From NCBI GenBank assembly GCA_015680685.1, contig MNCI01009439.1, positions 309,904 through 373,903 of the forward strand: a stretch of DNA of 64,000 nt, in the 5' to 3' direction. Position numbers and translations under genes: made by a program. The notes under the pieces were generated by a model, which saw only the letters and a program-made list of their open reading frames with translations, did not search any database and had not been told where the DNA came from. Source of the DNA: Gnetum montanum (taxonomy: Eukaryota > Streptophyta > Gnetopsida > Gnetales > Gnetaceae). Below are positions 46,973-57,336 of this stretch, one piece after another. How positions within the stretch are numbered: position 1 is the first letter of the stretch; the number at the start of each line of letters is the position of its first letter.

Positions 46973-47900
46973 TATTTCAGTGCTTGGAATGTAGACTCGC
47001 ATTCCTTGGTCCAGATGAATGGAGCATCCTTCTTTGTAAGTTCTACCAATAGCTTGGTGATCTTCAAGAAGTTTTGAATGAAATGCCGGTAGTAACTAGT
47101 GTGTCCAAGGAATGACCGAACATCTTTGACGGTACTTGGTTGGTGGGTGATTCCTTGGATGACCCTGATCTTTTGAGGATCTACGCTGATCCCTGTTTGT
47201 GAGATGCGATGCCCCAGCATGATGCCCTCTTGGACCATCAAATGGCTTTTTTGCCAATTAAGCCACAGATTGGTGTCTACACACCATTTTAGAACCTACT
47301 CCAGATGGTCCAAGGCTTGCTCAAACGTGGCCCAATAGGTAGAGAAGTCATCCAGGAAGACTTCTACTCCATTTCTGATTTGTTGTTGGAAGATGCTTAG
47401 GACAAGGCATTGGAATGTAGCAGGCGCATTGCACAAGCCAAAGGGCATATTCTTGTATGTTGAAGTTCCCCATGAACTTGTGAATGTTTTTTTGGCCTGG
47501 TCCTCTGGTGCTATTTGGATTTGGTTATAACCACTATAACCATCCAAAAATTTGTAGTAGCGGTGCCCTGCGATGGTGTGCAACACCTGGTCCACAAATG
47601 GAAGCAGAAAATGATCCTTGAAGGTTGCCATATTGAGCAACCAAAAATCAATACAGACCTTCCACTTGCTACCTTTCTTGGACACAATAATGAGTGGGCT
47701 AACCCATTCGCTATCAGCAATAGAATAGATGAACCCCACATTTAGTAATTGTTTGATTTCATCTTTTACGACCTACTTCAGTTTGGGGTTCAACTGTCTT
47801 TGTGGCTGTCATTGTGGCTTCATGGAAGGGTCAATATAGATTTGATGCTAGCAGACCTTGGGATCAACTCTAGTCAACTCAGGATATGACCATGCAAACG
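46960..47900 (-). pseudogene. AL4 reverse transcriptase
   Basis: Open 47296-47739: MGFIYSIADSEWVSPLI, KVCIDFWLLN, DGYSGYNQIQIAPEDQ, FGLCNAPATFQCLVLSIF, then the catalytic box as FLDDFSTY near 47350. A further open piece 46972-47241 holds GHRISQTGISVDPQKIRVIQG and GHTSYYRHFIQNF. Confidence 0.9.
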
Positions 47901-48239
47901 TAGCAACCCATTTTTTTACCACCTTCAACAATCTCTTTTTTTGTTCAGGAGCAAGGGTGACATTGATGATTATCAGCTTTCCATTTTGCAAAAATGCATA
48001 TTCCAAGTGAGCCAGTAAAGAATTTAACTCTAGGGGATCTTGTTTGAAGCTCTCAGGGATTTGTAGCTTCCCTTAGTCATCATGGTCATCAACAATGGAG
48101 ACTTGTTAATGAACCTCTTCCATTTTGTCCATGCTTTCAATGTAGGCTCTCACAAGCCCCTCAGACAGTTCCATGTACAATGCACTACTAGTAGGATCAG
48201 CTATCAGCCACTGGGTGCCCTCTTGGTTAGTGGTTGCTG

Positions 48240-48740
48240 CATACAAGCACTAGTGAACAAGTGATTCATCGGTACACTAATTGCATGCTTGAATGGATAT
48301 CCACTTAGCGGACCATAACTGCTACACACAGTTGCACCCTAAGTCACTGTATGCAATGCATGGAATGTGATTCTTCTTGATCTTCCCAAAATGATTTTCC
48401 TTTGAAATTTCCAGGGACAGATCTTGGAGTCCTAGTCATGCGTCCACCGTGCTTAGCCAAGCTCTTCCCATGATGATTGGGAAGTTCCCCTTGCAGTTCT
48501 CCACACAGATGACAAGGAAATTAGTAGGATAGGACCACCCACAAATAGTGGTCACAATGTCCTCCACCAATCCCAAGGGAACGGTGATGGAATGGTCTAC
48601 TAAATCGAGCCGAATGTTGCTCTTCTTTAGCAAGGGAAAGTTCCAGTTCTTGTACATATTATGAGAGATCAAATTGAACCTTGACCCCGACTCCAAAAGA
48701 GCTTTGCATGGCTCATTCCCTACCACCTGAAGATATATGA
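48240..48740 (-). pseudogene. AL4 aspartic protease
   Basis: KALLESGSRFNLISHNMY near 48690 has Glu for the catalytic Asp. IIMGRAWLSTVDA follows near 48480. Upstream of RT as in AL1. Confidence 0.8.
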
Positions 48741-48779
48741 GGGGGCTTCCTAAATCAGTTAATTTTCAGGGAAGATGAC

Positions 48780-51280
48780 CTGCCTTGATCCAGTCGATCA
48801 CGACATGGGTGAGCATGACCATCTAGACATTGGACTACAGTTGGCTTGGAGGCTACTCTAGCGGTGGAATAGTGGAGGTGATTCTAGGTTCAGAGGCATT
48901 GGCCATAGGTGTATGTAAGGGTATGTTCAAATTATTGGGTCAAAAAAGGGACATTTTTGTGGCTTGGGTTCTGGTTTGCTCGGCTGAGGTGCCAATTGTA
49001 AGTTAACAGCCCTTGTAGCGTTTCAATGCTGCGGCTGTGTCGGTATCTCTCCTTGCATCAGTGGGGTAGGTGGCAGTTGAGTAGGATGTTGTGTAAGAGT
49101 GGTAGGAGAAGGTGATGGAGGATAGAAGAGATGTGGGCTCTCCCCCTTGGGTGATGGAGATTGAGGTTAAAAATACTCTAGAGGGTGGTAATGACTTTGA
49201 AAGGCTGCATGACTGGAAGAGTCCCGTGGATAGACTGGTTGCTAAACATAGTACCCATAAGGATCTGGCTATTTGTAAGGGCATTACTACCTTGGAGGTG
49301 GTATCCCCCATGCTTGTGGGTGCTGCCACTGTTGGAAGTATTCATACGGTTGCGGTGGTGCTCCAATTGGATAATATCCTTGCTAGTGTTGGTAGAACCA
49401 CCTGAAATTGCCTTGTGGATAAGGCAACCTTCGGGGTGTTTGCTGCTATGCCAAGTGAGGGTTCAATGCGTACACCCTAGACTATTGAAGATGTGACACC
49501 ACAGGACATCATCCCTTAGGATGTTCATATTGGCATATGCCACATTCATCATCCTCCTCGGTGTCACAGTCTACAACTTGCTCTGCTGCAACAACTTTGC
49601 CCTTACCCTTATATTAGGCATGTTCAACTTCCTTCTTCTTGCATCGATCACAGTCATTACCTTGTTCTCTGGACTCCTTTGCGATTTTCAACATGCTTTG
49701 GACTCTTTTGTCCAAAGAGTCCCACATCTTATCCACCTTTGCCGATATTTCAGATGCAAAATTTTATAATGGCAAAGTCTTTCAATTCACCGCTTCTTCT
49801 AGTGGTGATTCATCCTCCTCATCACAAAATTGGACCTCCCTTTTTTTGAGGGAAGGATCCCAGTTGAATTCTTCTACACTCTCCTTTTTCTTAAGTTCTC
49901 CTTACTCCTTGGCTTAATGAGATGCTACAATTGATGGGCCCTTATCTTCGATAGTCGTCACTGGGCATACATGCCAAGGGTCTTTCATGTTTCAAAATGA
50001 AGCCCATCAATGATGTGGTGAAGCTATGTCTGCTAAGAGTAACCATGACTAGGGCACCGATGCAACAATAAGTAATACCTGCTCATGGCAGCATCCAAGG
50101 GTTCACGATTCCCTTGTTTCTAGCCTTAGATCTGCCATCTCAGATTTGCCACTCTAGAGTACATTTGATACTTGTCATTGAAAATTTCAAGCATCGTACT
50201 CCATCTTCTGATTGATTCCGGCTCCAAGAACTAGTACCAACTTTTAGCCTCTTTGATGAGCATGAGAGGGAATAGCTTCAGCTTCTGCCAATCATTGTCA
50301 ATGTTCTACAGGGTGTAGGTGTCATGGAACAGTTATAGGTGAGTCTGCAGATCACAGTTGTATCCCCCTTCAAATCTGGGGATGTTGTTCATATCAACGT
50401 GCTTGATTCGGCTATCCTTTATGTGCCTACTATGAATTTGAACTAACTTAGTGATTTGGAGCATGCTCCGAGTAGCCAACAACAGCTCATCTGAATCATA
50501 GTCCTACTGAGGACCATGATGCTTGTGATGATTCTGGTGGCCTCTTCTTTCATGATGGTGAGGCTCATGTGATTGGTCACGCATTTCCTTATGTTGTCCC
50601 TTCCGAACATGTTTACCACCATCCTTTTGCTCCTTCCTACCTCGGTTACATTCAGAGCTTGAGCTAGATGAAGGTGTAGGAGAGTGAGAGGATGGACAAG
50701 AAAGAGAGGCATCACCACCGCTCTAGTATCGATCTTCCCCTCTACCTTGATGATAGCCTCGATCATCCAGCCTAGCCTTGCTATGTGACCCTCCATCTCC
50801 TTGAGGATCTTGATCACTTAGAGGCTTGTTCTAAATGATGGACTGGAGGATTTGCTGCCCTAGGGGAAGTTTGGTCGAATGGGTATCATGAAAGACAGGA
50901 TCCCCATCGTCTTGCAGCCCTTACGAGAGTAAGGGGTTACTGAAGTATTTCCCCTTTTGCTGTTCATATCTATTTACCTGCTGCTAGTCTCTTACTCATT
51001 GAGCCTTAGTGGGAAAATAGTCTTGGTAGTCATGGTCCTCCATGACATACTCCCCTCCATGATCCTAGATGCCCAATCTACCCAAATTGTGATATAGCAT
51101 CGTAGGAGCCAATCGATCGGGCGGTAGCACGATGTTGCCCTCCATGTTCCGCCATCGTAGATGCTCATCCTGATGTAGGATGAATGTGAAGTCAAGGACA
51201 TATTCATTGGGATGATTGTATACCACCTAACATTCTTGTGGCACTGATGGTTTGAATACCTCTCTTCTATGAGAAGACAT
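48780..51280 (-). pseudogene. AL4 gag
   Basis: ATG at 51280-51278 (MSSHRREV). N-terminal domain VVYNHPNEYVLDFTFIL and EHLRWRNMEGNIVLP; a Ser/Pro and His/Arg-rich linker (50860-50500); IKHVDMNNIPRFEGGYN near 50390; capsid-like part with STMLEIFNDKYQMYSRV and EPLDAAMSRYYLLLHRCPSH; coiled coil; knuckle remnant CAYANMNILRD in an altered frame; Pro/Tyr-rich tail. Stops and shifts throughout. Confidence 0.78.
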
Positions 51281-51427
51281 ATTGGATGTTAGATGGTGCA
51301 TGTAATTGATGTACCTTACTATTTACTTTAATCCACCTAGCATGCATAAATATTTCTATCCTGGGTCCATTCCAATGACTTAAATGATAATTTCACTAAG
51401 GTTAGGTGATGCATGTAAGACTAACAG

Positions 51428-51445
51428 TCCCCAGCAATGGCGCCA
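51428..51445 (-). other. AL4 primer binding site (tRNA-Asp type)
   Basis: TGGCGCCATTGCTGGGGA in sense, two differences from the plant tRNA-Asp complement TGGCGCCGTTGCCGGGGA. Confidence 0.85.
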
Positions 51446-51446
51446 A

Positions 51447-52344
51447 TGATGAGAGGCTAGGTACCCCTACGCCCAACCATACGAATCACGGGTGTTCACA
51501 CGCGACTCGGTCGAATTCCTTAGACTGTAAGCACTTAACATACACTAGACTCTAACTAGTGAAACCTTGGGTTAGAATGATCATTTCCCTCCTAATCTCA
51601 CTTGTGAGGTTCTGTTTACGATGGTTAAGTGAGGCTAAGGCTAATGAGTTTTATAGCTTTTTACTTATCTTTTAGTAGCTAACTATCTTGGAAAGTAAGG
51701 CTAGAATATTAATTAATCTAAGATTATCTTAACCTAAATCTTAACTACTCCTAACATAAGTATTCGGTCCCATCTTCCAAGCACATTCTGAGCATCTCCT
51801 AATACTTTTGGGTTACCAGACGTTAAGCGTCACTGGGTTTACCAAGTGTTTGATTTACGTTCGAGATGGTCGTACTTATGCTCTTTATGAACTACGAATG
51901 AGTGATAGCGATTGAAATAATAATAATAGAAACTTAAGTAATTATCAAAGTAATTAACAAAGCATAAACATGTTAAACTACTGAATGCATAAAATAGCTA
52001 AGTCAAAATGCTGCAAGGAATGCTTGAATAGTTCATCTATATTGTCATCACACCAATGGGCTTAGATACATCAATGCTCGAATAAAGAGCCAATCACTTT
52101 TCTTACACTTGTTGTGGGCACTTGGAAAATATTCTATCTCCTGCAAGAACAAACTACAAGAGCTTTGCTACAACTAACTAAAAGGTACCTAAATGAGACG
52201 GAAGGCCCTCTTATTTATATGCTGAAATAGGCTCCGTGTAAATGGGGCCACGTCGACACATGGAAGGCTACGTCAATGGGGCTGCGTCGACGCGGTCGCG
52301 TATACGCGGCCTAGTCGACACATCAACTTAATGACACTTCATCA
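51447..52344 (-). repeat. AL4 5' LTR
   Basis: 898 bp. Palindromic block with GTCGAC and CGCGTATACGCG (52285-52310) in the U3 start; TATA box ATATAAATAA near 52220-52211. Confidence 0.92.
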
Positions 52345-52526
52345 CTCACTACATAAGAGCTCCCTATTGAGTGGAATAAGAAATAAAAAGAATAGTTGTT
52401 CCATTGAGTTAAACGATATATGGAAATCAATGGAAATTATTACAAGATATGTGCATATGGACTAGTAAGATGGTGCATTCCAAAAAAGAGTAAACAAAGA
52501 CTTCTACAAGATGCCCATGAGGGACC
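52345..52526 (+). pseudogene. AL5 integrase, N-terminal part (before TIR element)
   Basis: LTT*ELPIEWNKK matches the linker TTQELPKEWNHW of AL4. FH*VKRYMEINGNYYKICAYGLVRWCIP and LLQDAHEGP follow, which is the start of the H2C2 finger. The reading resumes after the TIR element at 54394. Confidence 0.8.
52522..52526. repeat. Target duplication of TIR element, left (GGACC)
   Basis: GGACC, repeated at 54389-54393. In AL4 the corresponding codons read HDGPCGGHY, so the empty site is recognisable. Confidence 0.8.
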
Positions 52527-54388
52527 TATTGATGCATAAATTTTGGACACACCAACACCTAGAAAAAAATTCATTTGAGGAAACTATTACCTAAGGTGCC
52601 TCCCGTATGGGTATGGAAACCTAGGAATAGTCTCAGCTGGAGAGGGCCATGTGACGCTGTAAAAAAAAGGTAAATTAAATTAAAAGTTGGAAAAATTAAA
52701 ATGACCAATAGTCTTGAATTCTAAGACTTGATGAAAATACATTAGTTCACTAAAAATAAATAGAATTTCCTTAGTTCCCCACTACTTTTGTTGATCCATC
52801 ACTGCTAGTGGTGTCCATTGTTGAGTAGGAGACTTTGACTACCACCAAAGAGGGAGAGAGAGAATTAGTGAGATGCACCCACCAACAACCTACTACATGT
52901 ACACTGTCATCATTTTCATGATTGCCATCAATACCTTGGGAGCTTTCTTACTTATCATGTGGACTAGGAGGAAGAAAAAAGGCTATGGGCTTTGCTAGGT
53001 GCATGCACACCATTCAGGGAGAGAGAGAAGGTTACTTGTTGTAGCACAAAAAAGAAGAAGGAAACCATCGCCTCTTGGTTTCCCTAGCTAGCCATTGTGT
53101 TGTCATTTGTCATTGGGGTAGAAAAACAAATAGGGAAGTCATCATAGGAGATCCTACACATGTGCTATTAATGGGTGTGTTAATAACGTGCAAGTGCATA
53201 ACAAGAACATCAAGGGAAGAGCCACTGACTATTGATAATGCATTGTTTAATGATGCTACCATCACGTACACTGTCATGCTGACTATTGTCTAAATTATTA
53301 GTGGATCAAGAGGAGAGAAGAGGCTTAAGATGAGTTGCTATGGAGTCCCTAGATCCTCCTTCAAAGAAAGAGAAACTACCATCTCTAGTTTTCTAGCTAG
53401 AGAAAGAAGTCCTCCCACCTAGGATTCAATGCTGCCCTCTAACTTTCCCTAGGAGCAATGGCCTCCTTAACAAATTGGGCTCTCTTCTTGAATAGTTTTA
53501 CCTCTCTCCATTGAGGTGCATGCAGATGGGTAGGGGGGTCTCCAAGGGTTCAGAAACTAGTAGGCAATGGTTTTTTTCTCTCTCTTCTTTTATTTTTCTT
53601 AGGGTGACAACAGTTCAGTTGACTTATGCAGATGGCAAGCGTGGAAAGTAAGTTCCACAGTCATGTTTTTTTATTCTTGATAATGGATTGGTAATAGTTA
53701 GTAGTGGTAGAGCTGTGTGGATGAGGTTCAACAATCTCAGTAGGAAACCAAGAGGTAGTGGTTTTATTTTCCCATTTTGCAACAGACCTGTGATCGCAAC
53801 AGAAGTAGGACTAGAGACAACAATGCATCTACTGGCACATGACAGAAAAACTTGTTTCCTTTTTTTCTTTCTCTCTCTCTGCTATGGTGTTGCAGCAATT
53901 GATAGTAGTAGTTGTAGGTGCATGTTCTACTATTCTATACTATTTTTGGTGGGCGATGCATCTGTGGCAAGGTTCTTCAGATAGGGAAAAATTTTTCTTT
54001 CTTGTGTTGGTGACAAGGCATGTTCTATCTATGCATCAAAGATGCATTAGTGGGCCCCTTCATCTAGCCTCTTCTCTCTCTTTCTTCCTTCTCTAGCGAC
54101 TATGCAATGTTGGCTGTGGTAGTGTCTGTAATGGACTAGTGGCGAATGACGGTAGTAGCTGAGAAGAAGGAAAATTTATTTTGGTTACCTTTTGTATTCT
54201 TGAATTTGAGACACTTATTCCAATTAAAATTTCTCTCCTTTTTTTTATAGTTTCCAAAAAGCTACTTAGCCCTCTCTAGCTAAGACTCTTCCTAGGTTTT
54301 CATACCCATATGGGAGGTGCCCTAGATAATAGTCTCCTCAAACAAGTTTTCCCCAACTGTTGGTGTGACCATAATTTATGCATTAATA
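52527..54388. mobile_element. 1,862-bp terminal-inverted-repeat DNA element, no transposase seen
   Basis: Ends TATTGATGCATAAATT and, reverse complemented, TATTAATGCATAAATT. The inverted similarity continues about 150 bp (shared words TGAGGA, CTCCC(G/A)TATGGGTATG, AACCTAGGAA(T/G)AGTCT). Flanked by 5-bp GGACC copies inside the AL5 integrase finger codons. The interior has CT/GA-rich tracts and only short ORFs (53075-53293, 53688-53984) with no transposase motifs. Long TIRs recall Mutator, but a 5-bp duplication is not typical of Mutator (9-11), hAT (8), CACTA (2-3) or Harbinger (3). Confidence 0.82.
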
Positions 54389-55490
54389 GGACCATGTGGT
54401 GGTCACTACATAGGACACAGAAAAACACTAAAGCTATTGATGATAGGCTATTTTTGGCCTACCATTTTTAAGGATGCACATCAATTCACCAAATCTTAAG
54501 AAATATGTCAACATGAAGGACTAACAGTTAAGAATGAAGTTCCGCAACAATGGATACAACCATTAGATCCATTTGATATTTGGAACATTGATTTCATGTG
54601 GCCCATCACACCAATGTCCAAGGGGAAATCTTACATCATAGTTACTACTGATTATTGTACCAAGTAGATAGAAGCAACTGCAGTCAAGAATTGCATAGCC
54701 AAAACATCAACCAAGTTCTTTTAACAACATGTGATGAATTGATTTGGAGTACCATGTATGCTCATATCTAACAATGGGAGTCCTTTTACAAGAGTTGTAT
54801 CTAAAAAGCTAATGTAACAACTTAGGGTGAATCATAAGTTAACTACATCATACCACATATAAGCAAATAGTTAAGAAAAAGTGTCTAATTGGGAAATCAT
54901 AAGAATATTAACCAGAACAATTAGTCAATTCTAAAAGGATTAGAGCACTAAGGTAAATGATGCTCTGTGGGAATATGGATCCACATGGAAACTTCCAATA
55001 GGATACTTGTCCTATGAAGTAGTCTATGGAAAGCTTCCTACATTGCCAATCTAAGCAAAGCTCCAAACTCTGACCATTGCTAGTGTACTTGACCTAGACT
55101 TAAACTTATCTTAAAAGGAATGTCTCATGAGCCTTAACCTTTTAGATGAAATAGACTTGTAGCTTTCATGAGTGATGAGTTCTATAAGAAATACTCCAAA
55201 TGTAGGCATGACACTTAAATAAGACAAGTATCAATTCAATCAGGCAAGAAATTCCTCTATTACAATTCCAATAATGTGCAGCAAAAGGTTAAGTTTCAAA
55301 CCTTATGGGAAGGGCCTTGTATCATCCATGCAACATACCAATTAGGTGCCATGTAGATCAATCAACCAGTCCAAAAAATCTTATCTTGATTAATATTCAA
55401 CAAATCAAAAACCATCCTATGAACATCCCAAATCCTCTATGGATTCTACTTTATCTATCAAACCATCTTTAACCTATTTCATGTTCCAAT
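54389..55490 (+). pseudogene. AL5 integrase, main part
   Basis: GPCGGHYIGHRKTLKLLMIGYFWP resumes the finger. The core has IIVTTDYCTK (near 54645), LISNNGSPF (second Asp changed to Asn, near 54760) and a corrupted SNWEII at the Glu region (54880). TKVNDALWEYGSTWKLPIGY and VVYGKLPTLPI follow near 55000. The tail KFQTLWEGPCII near 55290 corresponds to GPY/F. Confidence 0.85.
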
Positions 55491-57336
55491 TAATTATTTT
55501 AAATAATAGTCATGGGGATGTATAGTTGGATACTTAGGCACTAAACTTTTTTCTTTTCTTACTAATTTTTCACATTCTTTAATATCTTTTCTATTCTTTT
55601 ATACTTTTTTTGTTTCATAATCATTTTCTATTCTTTGATACATTTTAAATTATTTCAAAAGTTTTCTGTTCTTATCATTTTTCTATAATTTTTTAATCAT
55701 ATTTTTGTACATATTTTTGCTGATTTTTTTAATAAGGTGCAAGGAATAAAACGAGATACAATTCCAATAATGTGAATATTGCCCTATATTATCAAATCAT
55801 TAAAGGACTCATTCTATATATAATGAGATCACATCATCCATCCATTCATTTCCAATAATAAGAGGTTCTTGCTATGGTTATTTCCATAATAAAACTAAAA
55901 TAAATTTGTGATCATTATGCATGGATAGAAAAGTGAAGAACCAAGTGGGAATCAAAAGGGTGTGACATCAAGGGGATTTGTGGATTCTCTAAGGCTACTA
56001 CTATACGTTTTATCCTATTGTTAAGGTTCTATTATTTACTTGAGTTCTAATGAAAAATAAGTGTGTATGCAATAACTGCTACCTTATGATGTCACTAGAA
56101 AGACATGTTACCAATGTCTAAAGGTAATCCTTTGGTAAGGATGGCATAGTCAAACATAATAAATGGATAGAATAAAAATTTTTGGGGATCCCACTGGAAA
56201 GACATGTTACCCATGCTTGAAGGTAGGTGGCTTCTTAGAAATCTAAAAAATAAAAGTGTGCTATTAATAAACTACTTCTTTAAACTTCATTGCCAAGTGT
56301 TAATACTTCTTATAGTAGTGGTAGTCTTGTGGTTGTTAGTTTTGGGATGATGCAATATGATGTCATTGGTAAGTGGTATGGACTTGGTTTGGATCTTAGA
56401 TGAAAAATTGAATGATTACTTTAACCATATCTCATAGATAAGAATCCATTATGCCTATGGTAAGAAGTCTCACATCCCAATTTNAATGGTAGTAAGGGTT
56501 GGCAAAATCATGATCAGTTGTGAGAATATAGGAAAGTGAAAATTGATGGGTGAAGTGTCTTAGAGCATAAGGTGATGTGGAATTGGTCATCAAGTATGAA
56601 GGATAAGAGTTATACAAGTATGTCCTTGCCAAAGTATGTTTCAACCCTTAGTGCCCTTGTATAACCATATCTATAAGTGTCCACAAGCACTCAAAGAGTT
56701 GAATGTAGAACATACTTGTCTTGAAAAATATACATGTTAGTATTAAAAAATGAGAAAATAATACTATATTATACAAAACCATAGAATTATGATAATATAT
56801 AATACTAAGATGGAATGGAAATAGAAAGGATTGAAGAAATTGGGATGTGAGACTTCTTACCNACTTCCAAGCATCACAACTCTCTCACCAAAGCTTCAAT
56901 TTATGTGATTTTTGAATCTTTTTTATCATGAAGTGGTCAACTTGATCATGGGGGAGAGTATTGTGTGTAGAAGATTCAATTTGAGCCAAATTTTCCTAAT
57001 GTTCGGAAGATTATATTAAAGGTAAGAATACAAACTATCAACTACAACCTTGATCACCTAATAAAATAAGAATTAGTAAATCCTAACACACCTCCTATCT
57101 ACTCATCGAAACATACAAGAAGAAAGAAAATAATACTTGTGAGAGGTCATAACAATCAAAGATATAGGGAATAAGGATTTTTTTGATATTTTTCTAACTT
57201 TGCAATCATAATAAGAGCTATAAGAAATAATAAGGATAAACTTGTGATCAATTTCCAAAATCAAGAAAGGATTATAAATCATTAGAATCTATCTAAAATC
57301 CTTGGATATGCTCAAACAAATCTTTGATGATTGCAG
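55491..57336 (+). other. AL5 integrase-aORF spacer, containing an inverted segment
   Basis: No real ORF. The 20-nt motif is at 55958-55977. CACTRGAAAGACATGTTACC occurs twice (56093-56112 and 56192-56211). The segment 56485-56861 between two single Ns is in the opposite orientation to the rest. A final TGATGATTGCAG precedes the aORF ATG. No TATA/palindrome module seen. Confidence 0.6.
56461..56862. repeat. 25-bp inverted repeat beside two single-N positions
   Basis: GGTAAGAAGTCTCACATCCC... at 56459-56483 recurs reverse complemented at 56837-56861. Each arm is followed by a single N (56484 and 56862). Confidence 0.8.

Larger units (their letters stand above)
39115..52344 (-). mobile_element. 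AL4: full-length Athila-like element, about 13.2 kb
   Basis: 3' LTR 39115-40012, aORF, spacer, integrase, RNase H, RT, protease, gag, primer site, 5' LTR 51447-52344. Both LTRs are 898 bp and very similar, mostly differing by transitions. Best-preserved copy of the family here, but still with stops in every gene. The flanks lack a target duplication (tatac left, ctcac right). Confidence 0.92.

Noticed and set aside
53688-54096. ORFs inside the TIR element as a transposase
   Set aside because: Short, with CT-rich and hydrophobic composition from tctctc tracts; no catalytic DDE-type pattern visible.
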